Shown here in pieces: positions 47,201-59,200 of a DNA stretch of 64,000 nucleotides. Below the pieces are notes generated by a model. That model was given only the letters and a program-made list of their open reading frames with translations, was not told where the DNA came from and did not search any database. Each line of letters starts with the position of its first letter. The first letter of the stretch is position 1. A program made the translations under genes and the position numbers. This DNA is from Urbifossiella limnaea (GTDB lineage Bacteria; Planctomycetota; Planctomycetia; Gemmatales; Gemmataceae): positions 7,610,322-7,674,321 of the forward strand of contig NZ_CP036273.1 in the NCBI RefSeq assembly GCF_007747215.1. Reading direction: 5' to 3'.

Positions 47201-50200
47201 GATCGGCGTCGGCACAATGTTCGCCACCGCCACCGTCTCGCCGGTCCTCAACGCGTACGTCGGCGGCGGCGGTTCGGTCCAGGCCGGCAGCATCGCGCTG
47301 ACTTCGACCCACAACACGACCACCGGTGCGACCGCGACCGCGTCCGCGTCCGGCGGCGGCATCCTGGGCAGCGGCCAGGGTTCGACCCCGACGGCGAACG
47401 CCAACGCCGTACTGAACACGTACCTGGGAAGCGGCTCGACGCTCTCTTCGACCGGTGCGATCTCGCTCTCGGCGACGGGCGAGAACAGGGCCACGGCCAC
47501 GGCCAACTCGCTGAGCGTCGCCGGCATCGCCTCGGCCGGCGTCAGCACGGCGACCGCCACGGCCGACGGGTTCACGGGCGCGCGGATCGACGGCACGATC
47601 CTGTCCGGCGGCTCGCTCGACATGCAGGCCGCGTCCAACAACACCTCGACGAGCTTCGCGGAGGCCAACGGCGGCGCCGTCGGCGTGGGTGTGAACGTGT
47701 CGCGGGCGGACGCCTACTCCCGGCCGCAGGTCACCACCGCGGTCAACGGCAACGTGACGATCAGCGGGGCCGCAACGATCGGCTCGACCTCCGACTCGAA
47801 CGCCTCGGCGACGGGGACGGGAATCACGGTCGGGCTGGTGGCGGGCGTGGGGACGATGCGGGCCGACGCGACGGTCGCGCCGGTGCTCGACTCGCACGTC
47901 GCGGGGAACGTGACGTTCAACGCCGGCAGCATCGCCCTGGCCGCGACGCACAACCCGACCACCGGGGCCGTGGCGTCCGCGGCGGCGGCCGGCGGCGGGT
48001 TCGTCGGCGTGCAGGGGGCCGCGCCCACGGCGAACGCGAACGCCGTCCTGACCACCTACGTGGGCAGCGGTGCGCGGCTCGCGACCACCGGCCCGATCTC
48101 ACTCACCTCGACGGGGGCGAACCTCGCGTACTCGACGGCGGACTCGCGCGTCGGCGGCGTGGTGGCGGTCGGGGCCAGCCAGGCGGTGTCGAACACCGGC
48201 GGGTCGAGCAAGGCGTGGGTCGCCGGGAATGCGGCCCCGGCGGCGACACCCGACATCACGGGCGGCGGCCTCCGGGTCGAAGCCTCGTCGCGGGACAACG
48301 CGCAAGCGCTGTCGTACGCGGCCGGCGGCGGGCTGGTGTCTGTCAGCGCCGACAACACGGCGACCTCGAACGTCACGCCGACGGTCACGGCCTACCTCGG
48401 GGCCAACCGGAACGTCGACTCGACCGGCAACGTGGCGGTTTCCGCCACCGCCAGCCCGGAGGGCGATGCGAACACGCGGGGCGTTAGCGGCGGCGGTATC
48501 AGCGTCGGCGGGTCCGTGTCCGCCTCGAACATCACGCCGACGGTGAAGGCCTACTTCGACACCGGCACCACGGTCCACGGCCTGAACGTGAGCGTCTCGG
48601 CAGAGGTGCTGCCGGTCGCGTCGGGGTCCACGCCCGACTACCGCATCGTGGCGGCGAACCAGAACACCGAGGCGCTCACGGTCAACAGCCACGGCCTGGA
48701 GACGGGCGACGTGGTGACCTACGACAACAACGGGAACGCCGTGATCGGCGGGCTTGTGGCCGCGACCGGCAGCGGCGACGCCACCGTCCGCCGCGACTAC
48801 GCGGTCGTCGCCCTCGACGCGAACAACATCGCCCTCGGCAACCAGTTCGGCTCCGCCGACGTGAACAAGGACACGATCACCTTCGCTGCGGCGCACCACT
48901 TCCGGAACGGCGACCCGGTGAAGTACGTCGGGCCGAGCATCGTCGGCGGCCTGACGAACGGCTCGATCTACTACGTCCGCGTCGTCAGCGCGACCGCCGT
49001 CAAGCTGACGGCCAGCCAATCGCAGGCACTGACGTACCCGCTGTCCGACCCGCCGTCCGCGCTCGGCACCGACCCGGCCCTTGTCGGGTTCGCCGGCACG
49101 GCCGTCCGCCCGGACAACACCACGCTCGTCGTCCCCGGGTCGAACTTCCCGACCGGGGCGCTGGTGACGTACCACGTCAAGGAGCCGGTCGCCTTCACCA
49201 GTGCCGCGGTGAACGCCTTCGTCACGACCTACACGGACCCGCTCACGAACCAGACCGTCACGACGTACCAGGTCGACCAGGCCACCGGCCTGCCGGTCAA
49301 CAACGCCGGGGCGAACAACATCGTCATCCCCGGCCACGGCTTCAACACCGGCGACCTGCTCGTCTACCGGACCGCCGTCAACGGCAGCATCGGCGGGCTG
49401 ACCGACGGCCAGACGTACGTCGTGGAGAAGATCGACGACAACCAGATCCGCCTCCGGACGCAGCTGTCGTACACCGGCGGGCTCACGTTTACCCCGGGGA
49501 GTTTCCCGTTCGTCCCGGACACGATCTCGCGGAACATCGGGAGTTGGGGCGCCGACGGCTTCCAGACCGGGATGACGATCACCGTCAGCGGGGCCACCAA
49601 TGCCGCGAACAACGGGACCTACACGATTACCGTCGTCAACGCCACGACCGTGCAGGTGAACCGCGCGGTCGTCGCCGAGAGCCGCACGAGCGGGTACGGC
49701 GTGACCGCCCTCTCGAACCCCGTGACTCTCTCGCCGCAGAAGAGCACCTTCGCCCAGATGAACGTGCGGCAGTCGCTGCAGAAAGCCGGCGAGCAGGCCA
49801 TCGGCGGCTTGACGCCCGGCAACTCGTACTACGTGGTGCGGGCCACTGCGACCGGCACCATGACGTTCGCCCGGGCGGCGATCACCGGGAGCACGACGTT
49901 CGCCCCGGCCCTGTCGAGCAACGTCGCCGTCACATTCTCGAACACCGGCGCGCGGACCATTTCCCGGGGCACCGGGAGCTGGCTGGCGGACGGGTTCGCC
50001 GCCGGGAACACGATCCAGGTCACCGGCACGAACGCCGGTACGTACACGATCAGCACCGTCGACGCTACGACGATCACCCTGACGGCCGGGCCGAACTTCG
50101 CCACTACCGGGGCGGCGACCGTCACCGTGCGGAACCTGTCGAACGGCGGGTCGATCACCCTGCCCGCCTCGCCCACGTTCTACGCCCCGGGGCACACGAT

Positions 50201-53200
50201 CGTGGTGTCCTCCAGCGGGACGCACGACGGCACGTACACGATCCAGAGCATCTCGGGCAACACCCTGTACCTGACCACCGCCGCGTACCTCAACGGCACG
50301 GCCGGGACGGGGACCGCCACCGTCCGGGACCAGACCAACGGTGACACCCTGACGGCCGGCGACACGATCACCCGCGCCGCCGGCAACTTCATCCTGGACG
50401 GCTTCGAGGCCGGCGACACGATTTCCGTCACCGACCCCGCCGGGGTGAACGGCGGGACGTACACGATCGCCAGCGTTACCGCGCTGCAAATCGTCCTCAC
50501 GGTAGCCCGCGTACTGACCCCGGAGGCGAACTCGCCGAACGTCACCGTGGTCGACACGAACAGCGGCAAGTTCCGGCTCTCGAACACCCCGGGCGGCCCC
50601 GCCATCACCCTCAGCACCGCCGGGCTGACCCTGAGCGCGTCCATCCACCAGCTCGGGGTCGAGGGGATCAACCTCGGCGGGTTCGCCGGGCAGACCGGCA
50701 CGTTCGCCCTGTACCACAACATCACCGGCTCGGCGGTCGCGGGGACGCAGTACGTCCTCGGGCCGGGCGGCGTGCCGCTGAACGTCCTGTCGCCGCCGAT
50801 CGGGAACGGCGTGTCCGAGGCCGCGGCCAAGGGGTCGGGCGGCGGGTTCGTCGGCATCAACGGTAACCGCTCGACCGTCACGCAGAGCGCGACCGTGCAG
50901 GCCTACGTGTCATCCACCCTGATCGTCGCCGAGCAGGACGTGTCGATCACCACGAACTCGGTGAACAACTCCGGGGCGCGGGCGTCCAACGGGACCGGCG
51001 GGTTCATCGCGCTGGGCCGATCGAACGCCAACGTGAACGTGGTCAAGAACGACAACACCGCCTGGGTGGGCGCGGCGGCGAACGTGAGCGCCGGACGCGA
51101 CTTCACCATGAAGGCGAACACGGCGAACAACCTCGGGACCATCAGCACGGAGTCCAACGCCGGCGGGTTCGCCGCCGACGTGCACGCCGACTCCGGCGGG
51201 ACGGACACGTACAACACGGCCGTGTACGTGGACGACGACGCCTGCGTGACCGCCGGCGACCGGGTGGACATCGCGGCCAACACGGACACCAGCGGGTACG
51301 CGACCGCCTACGCCGACGGCCGCGGGTTCGGCGGCGGCGGGTACGCCGACGCCCGGATCACCACCCTCGGCAACACCACCCGGGTCGACATCAACGAGAA
51401 CGTCGGCATCCACGGCGCGCGGGTGAAGATCGCGGCCCTCAACTCGTACGTAAACCTCCGCGCCCGGGCGGAGGGGTACGGGGCCGGGTTCGTCGGCGTG
51501 TCCGACGACGACTCGTACGTCAACGCCACGTTCAACAACACCGTCGCCATCGCCACCCAGGCGAACGTGACCGGCACCAAGGGCGTGGACCTCCTCGCCC
51601 AGTCGAACAACGTCACCACCAACGCCTACACCTTCGCCCAGGTGACCGGCCTGTTCGGGTGGCTCTCCTCCAGCGCCGACAACGACACCACGCAGACGAA
51701 CACGGTCTACGGCGCGGCCGACGCGGTCGTCACCGCGGCCCCGCGGAACCCGGCCGTGGCCGACCCGCTCAACCCCAGCGCCGTGGACACGTTCCTCAAC
51801 CACCCGGCGAATCCCGACCCGAGCCCCTACGTCAACGAGTACCCGGCCGGCCTGACGCAGCTCGCGTTCTACGTGGACACGACGAACACCAACCTGAACA
51901 TCACACGCCGGGCCGACTACTCGCGGCGGGCGCTCGCCGCCGGCGGGTCGCACGGCGACACCTTCAACCCGCGCAACCACGTCGTCGACTTCAGCTCCGA
52001 CGTGGTCATCCAGTCGAACCCGGACCAGGAGCCGACGCTCGTCATCGACGCGGCAGGGAACATCGTCAAGGCGACCGGCGGGCTGTCGGTCCGCACCGCC
52101 GCGAACCCGAACCAGACCAGCGGCCTGATCGCCGACCCGGTCATCGTCGTGAACAACATCGGGGCGACCGCCGGCGGGCAGGTGTACTTCAACAACCCGA
52201 AGGCCCGGGACAACAACCCGGAGGGCGACCCGAGCCACTCGGCCGACCCGATCATCCGGCACACCGACGGCACCGGCACGTGGACGTTCCTCAACACCCT
52301 CGGCGCCGTCACCATCACCAACCTCTCGCCCAAGACGCTGCTGATCAACAACATCGACGTGGTCCGCCAGCGCAGCGGGTCGGCGACCTACGACGTGTAC
52401 CTCCAGAGTAAGCTGAACGACCTCAAGTTTTTCATCGAGCAGACGTCGATCCCCACGGACATCGACATCCAGAACAAGCAGAGCACCCCGCCCGCCGCGT
52501 TCGTGGCGAACTCCGACATCATCCTGAACGGCACGATCAACAACCCGATCGGCACGACGACCATCAACAACGACCGCGGCAGCATCTACTCCACGAAGGT
52601 CCGTGGCTCGACCGCGCCCGACCCGCGCTGGAGTGCGGCCGTCGGCCCGGACACGCGCGAGTCGCTGATCCGCACCAACGTCCTTACCCTGACGGCCCCG
52701 AACGGCAACGTCGGCGACGGCGGCAAGCGGATTAACGTGAACCCGGTCGAGAGCGTGGTCAACGCCTCGGACGTGGCCCTGCGGCTGCGCCGCGAGACGA
52801 AGCTCGTCGCGGACGCCGGCGGCAACGTCTACCTGGACGTGCTCGGCGAGATGCGCCACCTCGAGCAACCGAACACGTTCATGGTCGTGAACATGGACCT
52901 CGTCCGCGCCGCCGGCGGCGACGCGGACGTGCTGATGCAGGGCGCGATCAAGATCACGACGACGGCCGGGAGCGCCGGCGCGATCCTCGTCGAGGCGCCG
53001 CAGATCGGCATCTACGGCACGCAGACGAACCCGCAGGACCCGTTCGCCAACTACTTCTGGCCCGACAGCGGCGCGGCCGGCCTGGGTACGGACCTCGGCG
53101 TGTTCGGCGACCCGACGACCGGCGTGCCGATCCCGAGCATCTTCAACTACCGCGGCCTCGACGCGCTGATGAACCGCACGGTGACGAGCCTGATCGCCGG

Positions 53201-56200
53201 CGGCAACGTCATCGTCCGCGCCGCGGACGCGGCGACCAACGACCCGGCGAGGCAGATCGAAGTCATCGGGCTGATGGACCTGCAAGGCGGGACGGCGACG
53301 CGCCTCGACGCCGTGTCGAGTGGCGGCGTGAACCTGACCGAGGTGTCCGGCGAGCTCCGCGTCGGGACCGTCTACTCGACGATGGGCGACGTGAAGTTGA
53401 CGGTGCCGGACGCCGCCGGCGCGGGCCAAGACGTGCGCGTCCTGCCCGGCGGGCAGATCACGGCCCAGGGCGGCGTCGCCGCGCCGAGCGTGGACACGCC
53501 GAACATCGCCCCCACCGCGCGGGCCACGGACTCCGGGCTGACCGGCGGCCTGCTGGCGACCGGCGCGTACTACCTCTTCTACACGTTCACGTACCCGAAC
53601 GGGATTGAGACGCCGGCCAGCCCCGCCTCGAACCCGCTCGCCGTGCTGGCCGGCAACCAGCCGCTGGTCGCGTTCCCGGCCCGGCCCGCGGGCGCGACGG
53701 GCGTCAACCTGTACGTCGGGGCCACGGCGTCGGCCGCCGCGAGCAAGCGATACGCGACCGGCATCACGACCCCGTACTACACGATGGCCGCCGCCGCGAA
53801 CGCGGCCGGGGCCGCGCCGCCGACCACCATCGTGCCCACCGCCGCCCCGACCGTCGATCCGGCCGGCGGCAATCTCGCCGGGGTGACCACGAACCTCGCC
53901 ACCGGCAGCTACTACGCCTTCTACACGTTCGTCTACCCGTCCGGGGCGGAGTCGATCGCGTCCCCGGCGTCCGCCGCCTTCGCCGTAGTCGCCGGCGGCG
54001 CCAACATCCCGCGCGTGTCGTTCCCGGCCCTGCCGGTCGGGGCGACCGGCTACAACCTGTACCTCGGCACCACCCCCACGGCGAGCGCCGCACGCCGCTA
54101 CGCCGCGGGCATCTCCGCCGCCGCGTTCACCCTGCTGAACGTGGCGCCGGCCGCGGTCGTGGCCCCGGCGGCCGGGACGGTCGTGACCGGCGCCCCGGTC
54201 GCCGCCCCAGCAGCGACCGCGACCGGCGGCGGCGCCACCGGCGGCACCCTCTCGCCGGGCACGTACTTCGTGACGTACACGACGGTTACCGCCGGCGTCG
54301 AGTCGCTCCCGGCGCCGGGCTCGGCGCTGTTCACCGTGGCGCGCGGGAACGTCCCGCGCGTCGCACTGCCGGCGCCGCCGCTCGGCACGAGTTACAACGT
54401 CTACCTGTCGAACTCCACTGGCCAGTCGGGGTCGGGCGTGCTGTACGCCTCGGGCGTGGCCGCGACGACGCTAGACCTGCTGACCGACCCGCCGGCCGGC
54501 GGGCTGCCGCGGCCGCTCGCCAACATCCCCGGCGGCACGATCACCGTGGACCCGACGGGCGGGAACGGTCTCAACCTCGACTGCGAGTGCGGCTGCGACG
54601 GGAACACCGGACAGCCCGCGACGCTCACCCCCGGCCGCTACTACGTCCTCTACACGATCCTGCACGCGACCGGGGCCGAGACGTTCGCCAGCCTGGCCTC
54701 GGGTACGTTCGTCGTGGCCGCGGGTGACATCCCGAAGGTGACGCTGCCGCCGCTGCCGCCGTGGGCGACCGGGTACAACATTTACGTCTCCGACCCGTTC
54801 GGGAACCCGGGCACCGCGACGCGCTACCTCACGAACGTCATCAACCCGACGTTCTACCTGATCACCCCGATGGATCCGACGGCCGCCCGACCGCCGGTCT
54901 ACAACTACGCCCCGCTCCCCGCGACCGTGAACCCGACGGGCGGTAACGCCTACGGCGGCAGCCTGCTGCCGGGCACGTACTTCGTCCGCTACACGTTCAC
55001 CTACCCCAACGGGGCCGAGACTTCGGCCGCCCCGGCCTCGCTGCCGTTCACGGTGGTCGCCGGGAATGTGCCGCAGGTGTCGCTGCCGCCGCTGCCGGCC
55101 GGGGCGACGGGGGTCAACCTGTACCTGTCCGACCCGGCGGCGAACGCGGGCTCGGAGACGCTCTACGCCGCCGGCCTCACGGGCACGACGTTCAACCTGT
55201 CGCAGAACGCGCTCGCGGGCCTGCCGGTCGAGCCGGTCATCAACACGCCGGCCCAGGTCACAACGGTCAACCCGACCGGCGGGGGGAGCGCCGGCGGCCA
55301 GCTGGCCGCCGGCACGTACTTCCTCCTCTACTCGTTCACGAACGTGGACGGGGCCGAGTCGTTCGTCGGCCCGGCGTCGGCGCCGTTCACGGTGGCGGCC
55401 GGGAACGTCCCGCGGGTGTCGCTGCCGCCGCTGCCGGTGGGGATGACCGGCTACAACGTGTACCTGTCGAACACGACGGCGACGCCGGGGTCGGCGCTGC
55501 GGTACGCCTCGGGCGTCACGTCCGCCACTCTCGACCTGTCGGCCGCCGCGGCGATCAACGCCAACCGGCCGCCGGTTCAGAACGTGCCGACGGTCGCGCC
55601 GATGGTCCAGCCGTTCGGCGGCGGCACGACCGGCGGGAGCCTCGCGGCCGGCACGTACTTCGTCCGCTACACGTTCGTCGACGACACCGGCGCCGAGACC
55701 TTCGAGAGCGCGACGTCGGCCCTGTTCACGGTCGTCGCCGGGTACATCCCGCAGGTCACCCTGCCGCCCCTGCCGACGGGCGTGACGGGGATCAACCTCT
55801 ACCTGTCGAACGCGACGGCCGACATGGGTTCGGAGACGCGCTACGCCACGGCGCTGACCGGCACGACGTTCCTGCTCCGCAACGCGGTGCCGCCCGTCGG
55901 CAACCTCCCGCCGGCGCGCGACGGGGCGACCGCGGCGGCGACCGTCGTCGCCACCGGCGGCGGCGCCACGGGCGGCAAGCTCGCCTTCGGCACCTACTTC
56001 TTGCAGTACACGTTCACGTACCCGGGCGGCACCGAGACGTTCGCCAGCCCGCAGTCGGCGAACTTCTTCGTGGCGACGGGGTACATCCCGCGGGTCACTC
56101 TGCCGCCGCTGCCGGTCGGCGCGACCGGGTACAACGTCTACCTGTCGAACACCACCGCGACCGCCGGCTCGGCCAAGACCTACGCCGTCGGGGCGACGTC

Positions 56201-59200
56201 CTCCACGTTCGACCTGACGATCGCAACGCCGGTCGGCGGCCTGCGTGTTCCGTCCACCGTCATCCCCACGTCGGCTCCCGTCGTGAGCGCGACCGGCGGC
56301 GGGGCGTTCGGCGGCAAACTCACGCCGGGGCAGTACGTCGTCTACTACACGTTCGCGTACCCGAACGGCGTCGAGACGGTCGCCAGCCCGAACTCGAACA
56401 CGTTCAACGTCGTGCTCGGGAACGTCCCGCTCATCACCCTCCCGACCCGCCCGGCCGGGGCTACGGGCGTCAACATCTACCTGGCCGACCCGGCGACAGA
56501 GCCGGGCAAGGCGATCCGCTACGCGGTGAACGTGACCGCGACGACGTTCCTCCTGAACAACAACGCCCCGGTCGTCCGGCCGACGGACGGCACGGTCGTC
56601 GTGGCCCCGTCGGTGAACGCGACCGGCGGCGGCACCACCGGCGGGCTGTTGCAGCCCGGCACGTACTACGCCTTCTACACGTTCAACTACAACTTCCTCC
56701 CGTCGAACTACGAGACGTCGCCGAGCCCGGCGTCGGCCCCGTTCACGGTGGCCGCCGGCAACCGCCCGCTGCTCACGATGCCGCTTCTCCCCGTCGGCCA
56801 GCTGCCGACCGGGGTGACGAGTTACAACATCTACCTGTCCAACTCGGCGGCCGACTACGGGACGGCGACCCGCTACCTGACCGGGCAGACGAGCGTGGTC
56901 GTCGCCCTGGGGAACGCGGTCGTCGCCGGGGCGATCCAGGCGCCGCGGACGAACGCCGGGAACGTGGCGCCGGTGGTCAACCCCACGGGCGGCGGCGCGG
57001 CCGGCGGCCAGCTCGCCGCCGGCACGTACTTCGTGCAGTACACCTTCGCCTACCCGGACGACCTGGAGTCGTTCCCGAACACGGTGTCGAACACCTTCAC
57101 GGTGTCCGCCGGGAACGTGCCGCAGGTCGCCCTCCCGCCGCTGCCGCCGGGGGCCGTCGGGTACAACATCTACCTGTCGAACAACACCGCCGCGGCCGGG
57201 TCCGCGACCCGGTACGCGACGGCGGTCACGAGCGCGACGTTCAACCTCGCCACAGCCGGCCCGGCGCTCGGCGCGAGCAAGCCGGTGAGCATGCTCGCCG
57301 CGACCGCCCCGACGGTGGTCCCGAGCGGCGGTAACGTGAGCGGGGCGATCGGCACGCTGGCGCCCGGCACGTACTTCATCCGCTACGCCTTCATCTACCC
57401 GAGCGGGGCGGAGTCGCTGCCGAGCCCGGCGTCGAACACGTTCACGGTCGTCGCCGGCGGCATCCCGCAGGTACTCCTGCCGACGCTGCCGGACGGGGCG
57501 GTGGGCTACAGCATCTACCTGTCGAACCCGTCGGCGACGCCGGGCTCGGAGAACCGGTACGCGATCCGGGTGCCGGGGCCGGTGTTCAACCTCTCCTACC
57601 CGACCCCGGTCGGCCCGATCGACCCGGCGATCAACAACTTCGCCCTCGCGGCGCCGACCGTCCTCCCGGCCGGCGGCGGCACGGCCGGCGGCAGCCTGCT
57701 GCCGGGCCAGTACTTCGTCTACTACACGTTCACCTTCCCCGGCGGCGTCGAGACGTTCGCCAGCCCGAACTCCGCGGTCTTCATCGTGGCCGCCGGGAGC
57801 GTCCCGCGCGTCTTCATGCCGGCGCTGCCGGCGGGGGCGACGGGGTACAAGGTGTACCTGTCCGACGTGAACGCGAACGCCGGCTCCGGCACCCTATACG
57901 CCGCGACGACGGCCTCGCCGTTCGACCTGGGTGCGAACGCCCTCGCCGGGCGGGTCACGGCGCCGGCCACGAACGCCTGGACCGCGGCCCCGGCCGTGAC
58001 CGTGGGCGGCGGCGGCAGCCTCGCGGCCGGCACGTACCGGCTCTACTACACGTTCACCGGCACGAACGGGCTCGAATCGTTCCCGAGCGCGACCTCCGCG
58101 CCGTTCACCGTGGCCGCCGGCCAGCGTGCGACCGTGGCGCTGCCAGCCCTCCCGGCGTGGGCCACCGGCATCAACGTGTACCTGTCGAACCCGCTCGGCG
58201 ACCCCGCCTCGTTCGTCCGCTACGCCGCGGGTATCACGGCCACGTCGTTCGCGCTGTCGGCCGCAGCCCCGCCGGCCGACCAGAGCCCGACCCCACTGGT
58301 GAACCCGACCGGCGGCAACCCGACCGGACTCGTCGGCCAGCTCCACGTCGGCTCGTACTTCGTCTTCTTCACGTTCAACGACGCGCAGGGCACCGAGCGC
58401 GTCGCCGGCGGCAGCTCGGCCCCGTTCTCCGTCGTCGCGGCCGGGGACGTGCCCCAGGTCACGCTGCCGACGCTGCCGTCGTGGGCGTCGAGCGTCAACA
58501 TCTACCTGTCGGCGTTTGGCGCGGGCGCCGGGTCCGGCACGCTGTACGCCGCCGGCGTCACCACGCCGACGTACAACCTCGTTCACGCCCCGCGCGGCGG
58601 CGGGTCGGTCACGGTGCTGGTCGGCGACAACTTCAGCCTCCCGGCCGACACCCAGGTCCGCGCCCGCCACGCCGTCACCATCCACGGCGACTTCGCCGAC
58701 GCCGACGCCGGCGCGGTCGCCTCGATCGACCCCGACCAGGGCGTCGGCGCGACGTTCGACATCTTCTCCGCCATCACTGCCCCGACGGTGCTGCTCCAGG
58801 GCGAGGGCGACAACGACACCTCCAACGTCCGGGCCACGGCCCCCGGCTCGACGGTCACGTTCGACACCGGGGCCGGGGCGAACACGATCAACCTCGGCAG
58901 CACGCAGCCGGTGATCGGCGGCGTGTCGGACTACCTCCAGGGCGCCGAGTTCATTCTCGGGAGCGGCAACGACACGCTGTGGCTCGACGACACCGGCAGC
59001 CGCGGGCCGAAGGACGGGTTCCTGACCGCGGCCGCGACGCCGCCGGCCCTCAACGGGCCGACCGGGACGCTCACGGGGCTGGGCATGGGCCTCGCCGGGA
59101 TCACCTACAACGGCCTGAGCAACCTGAACACGCACCTCGGCTCCGGCGGCACCACGCTCGCCGGCAGCCCGGTCGGGAACGCCTTCACCGTCGCCGTGCC

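Noticed and set aside
53500-58600. Regular repeats considered as a CRISPR-like or satellite array
   Set aside because: Period of about 340 bp, in frame, diverged at DNA level but conserved at protein level; a coding repeat.
58900-59020. Possible RTX (GGxGxD) calcium array
   Set aside because: Only a single GSGNDTLW turn is present; no array and no type I secretion genes nearby.
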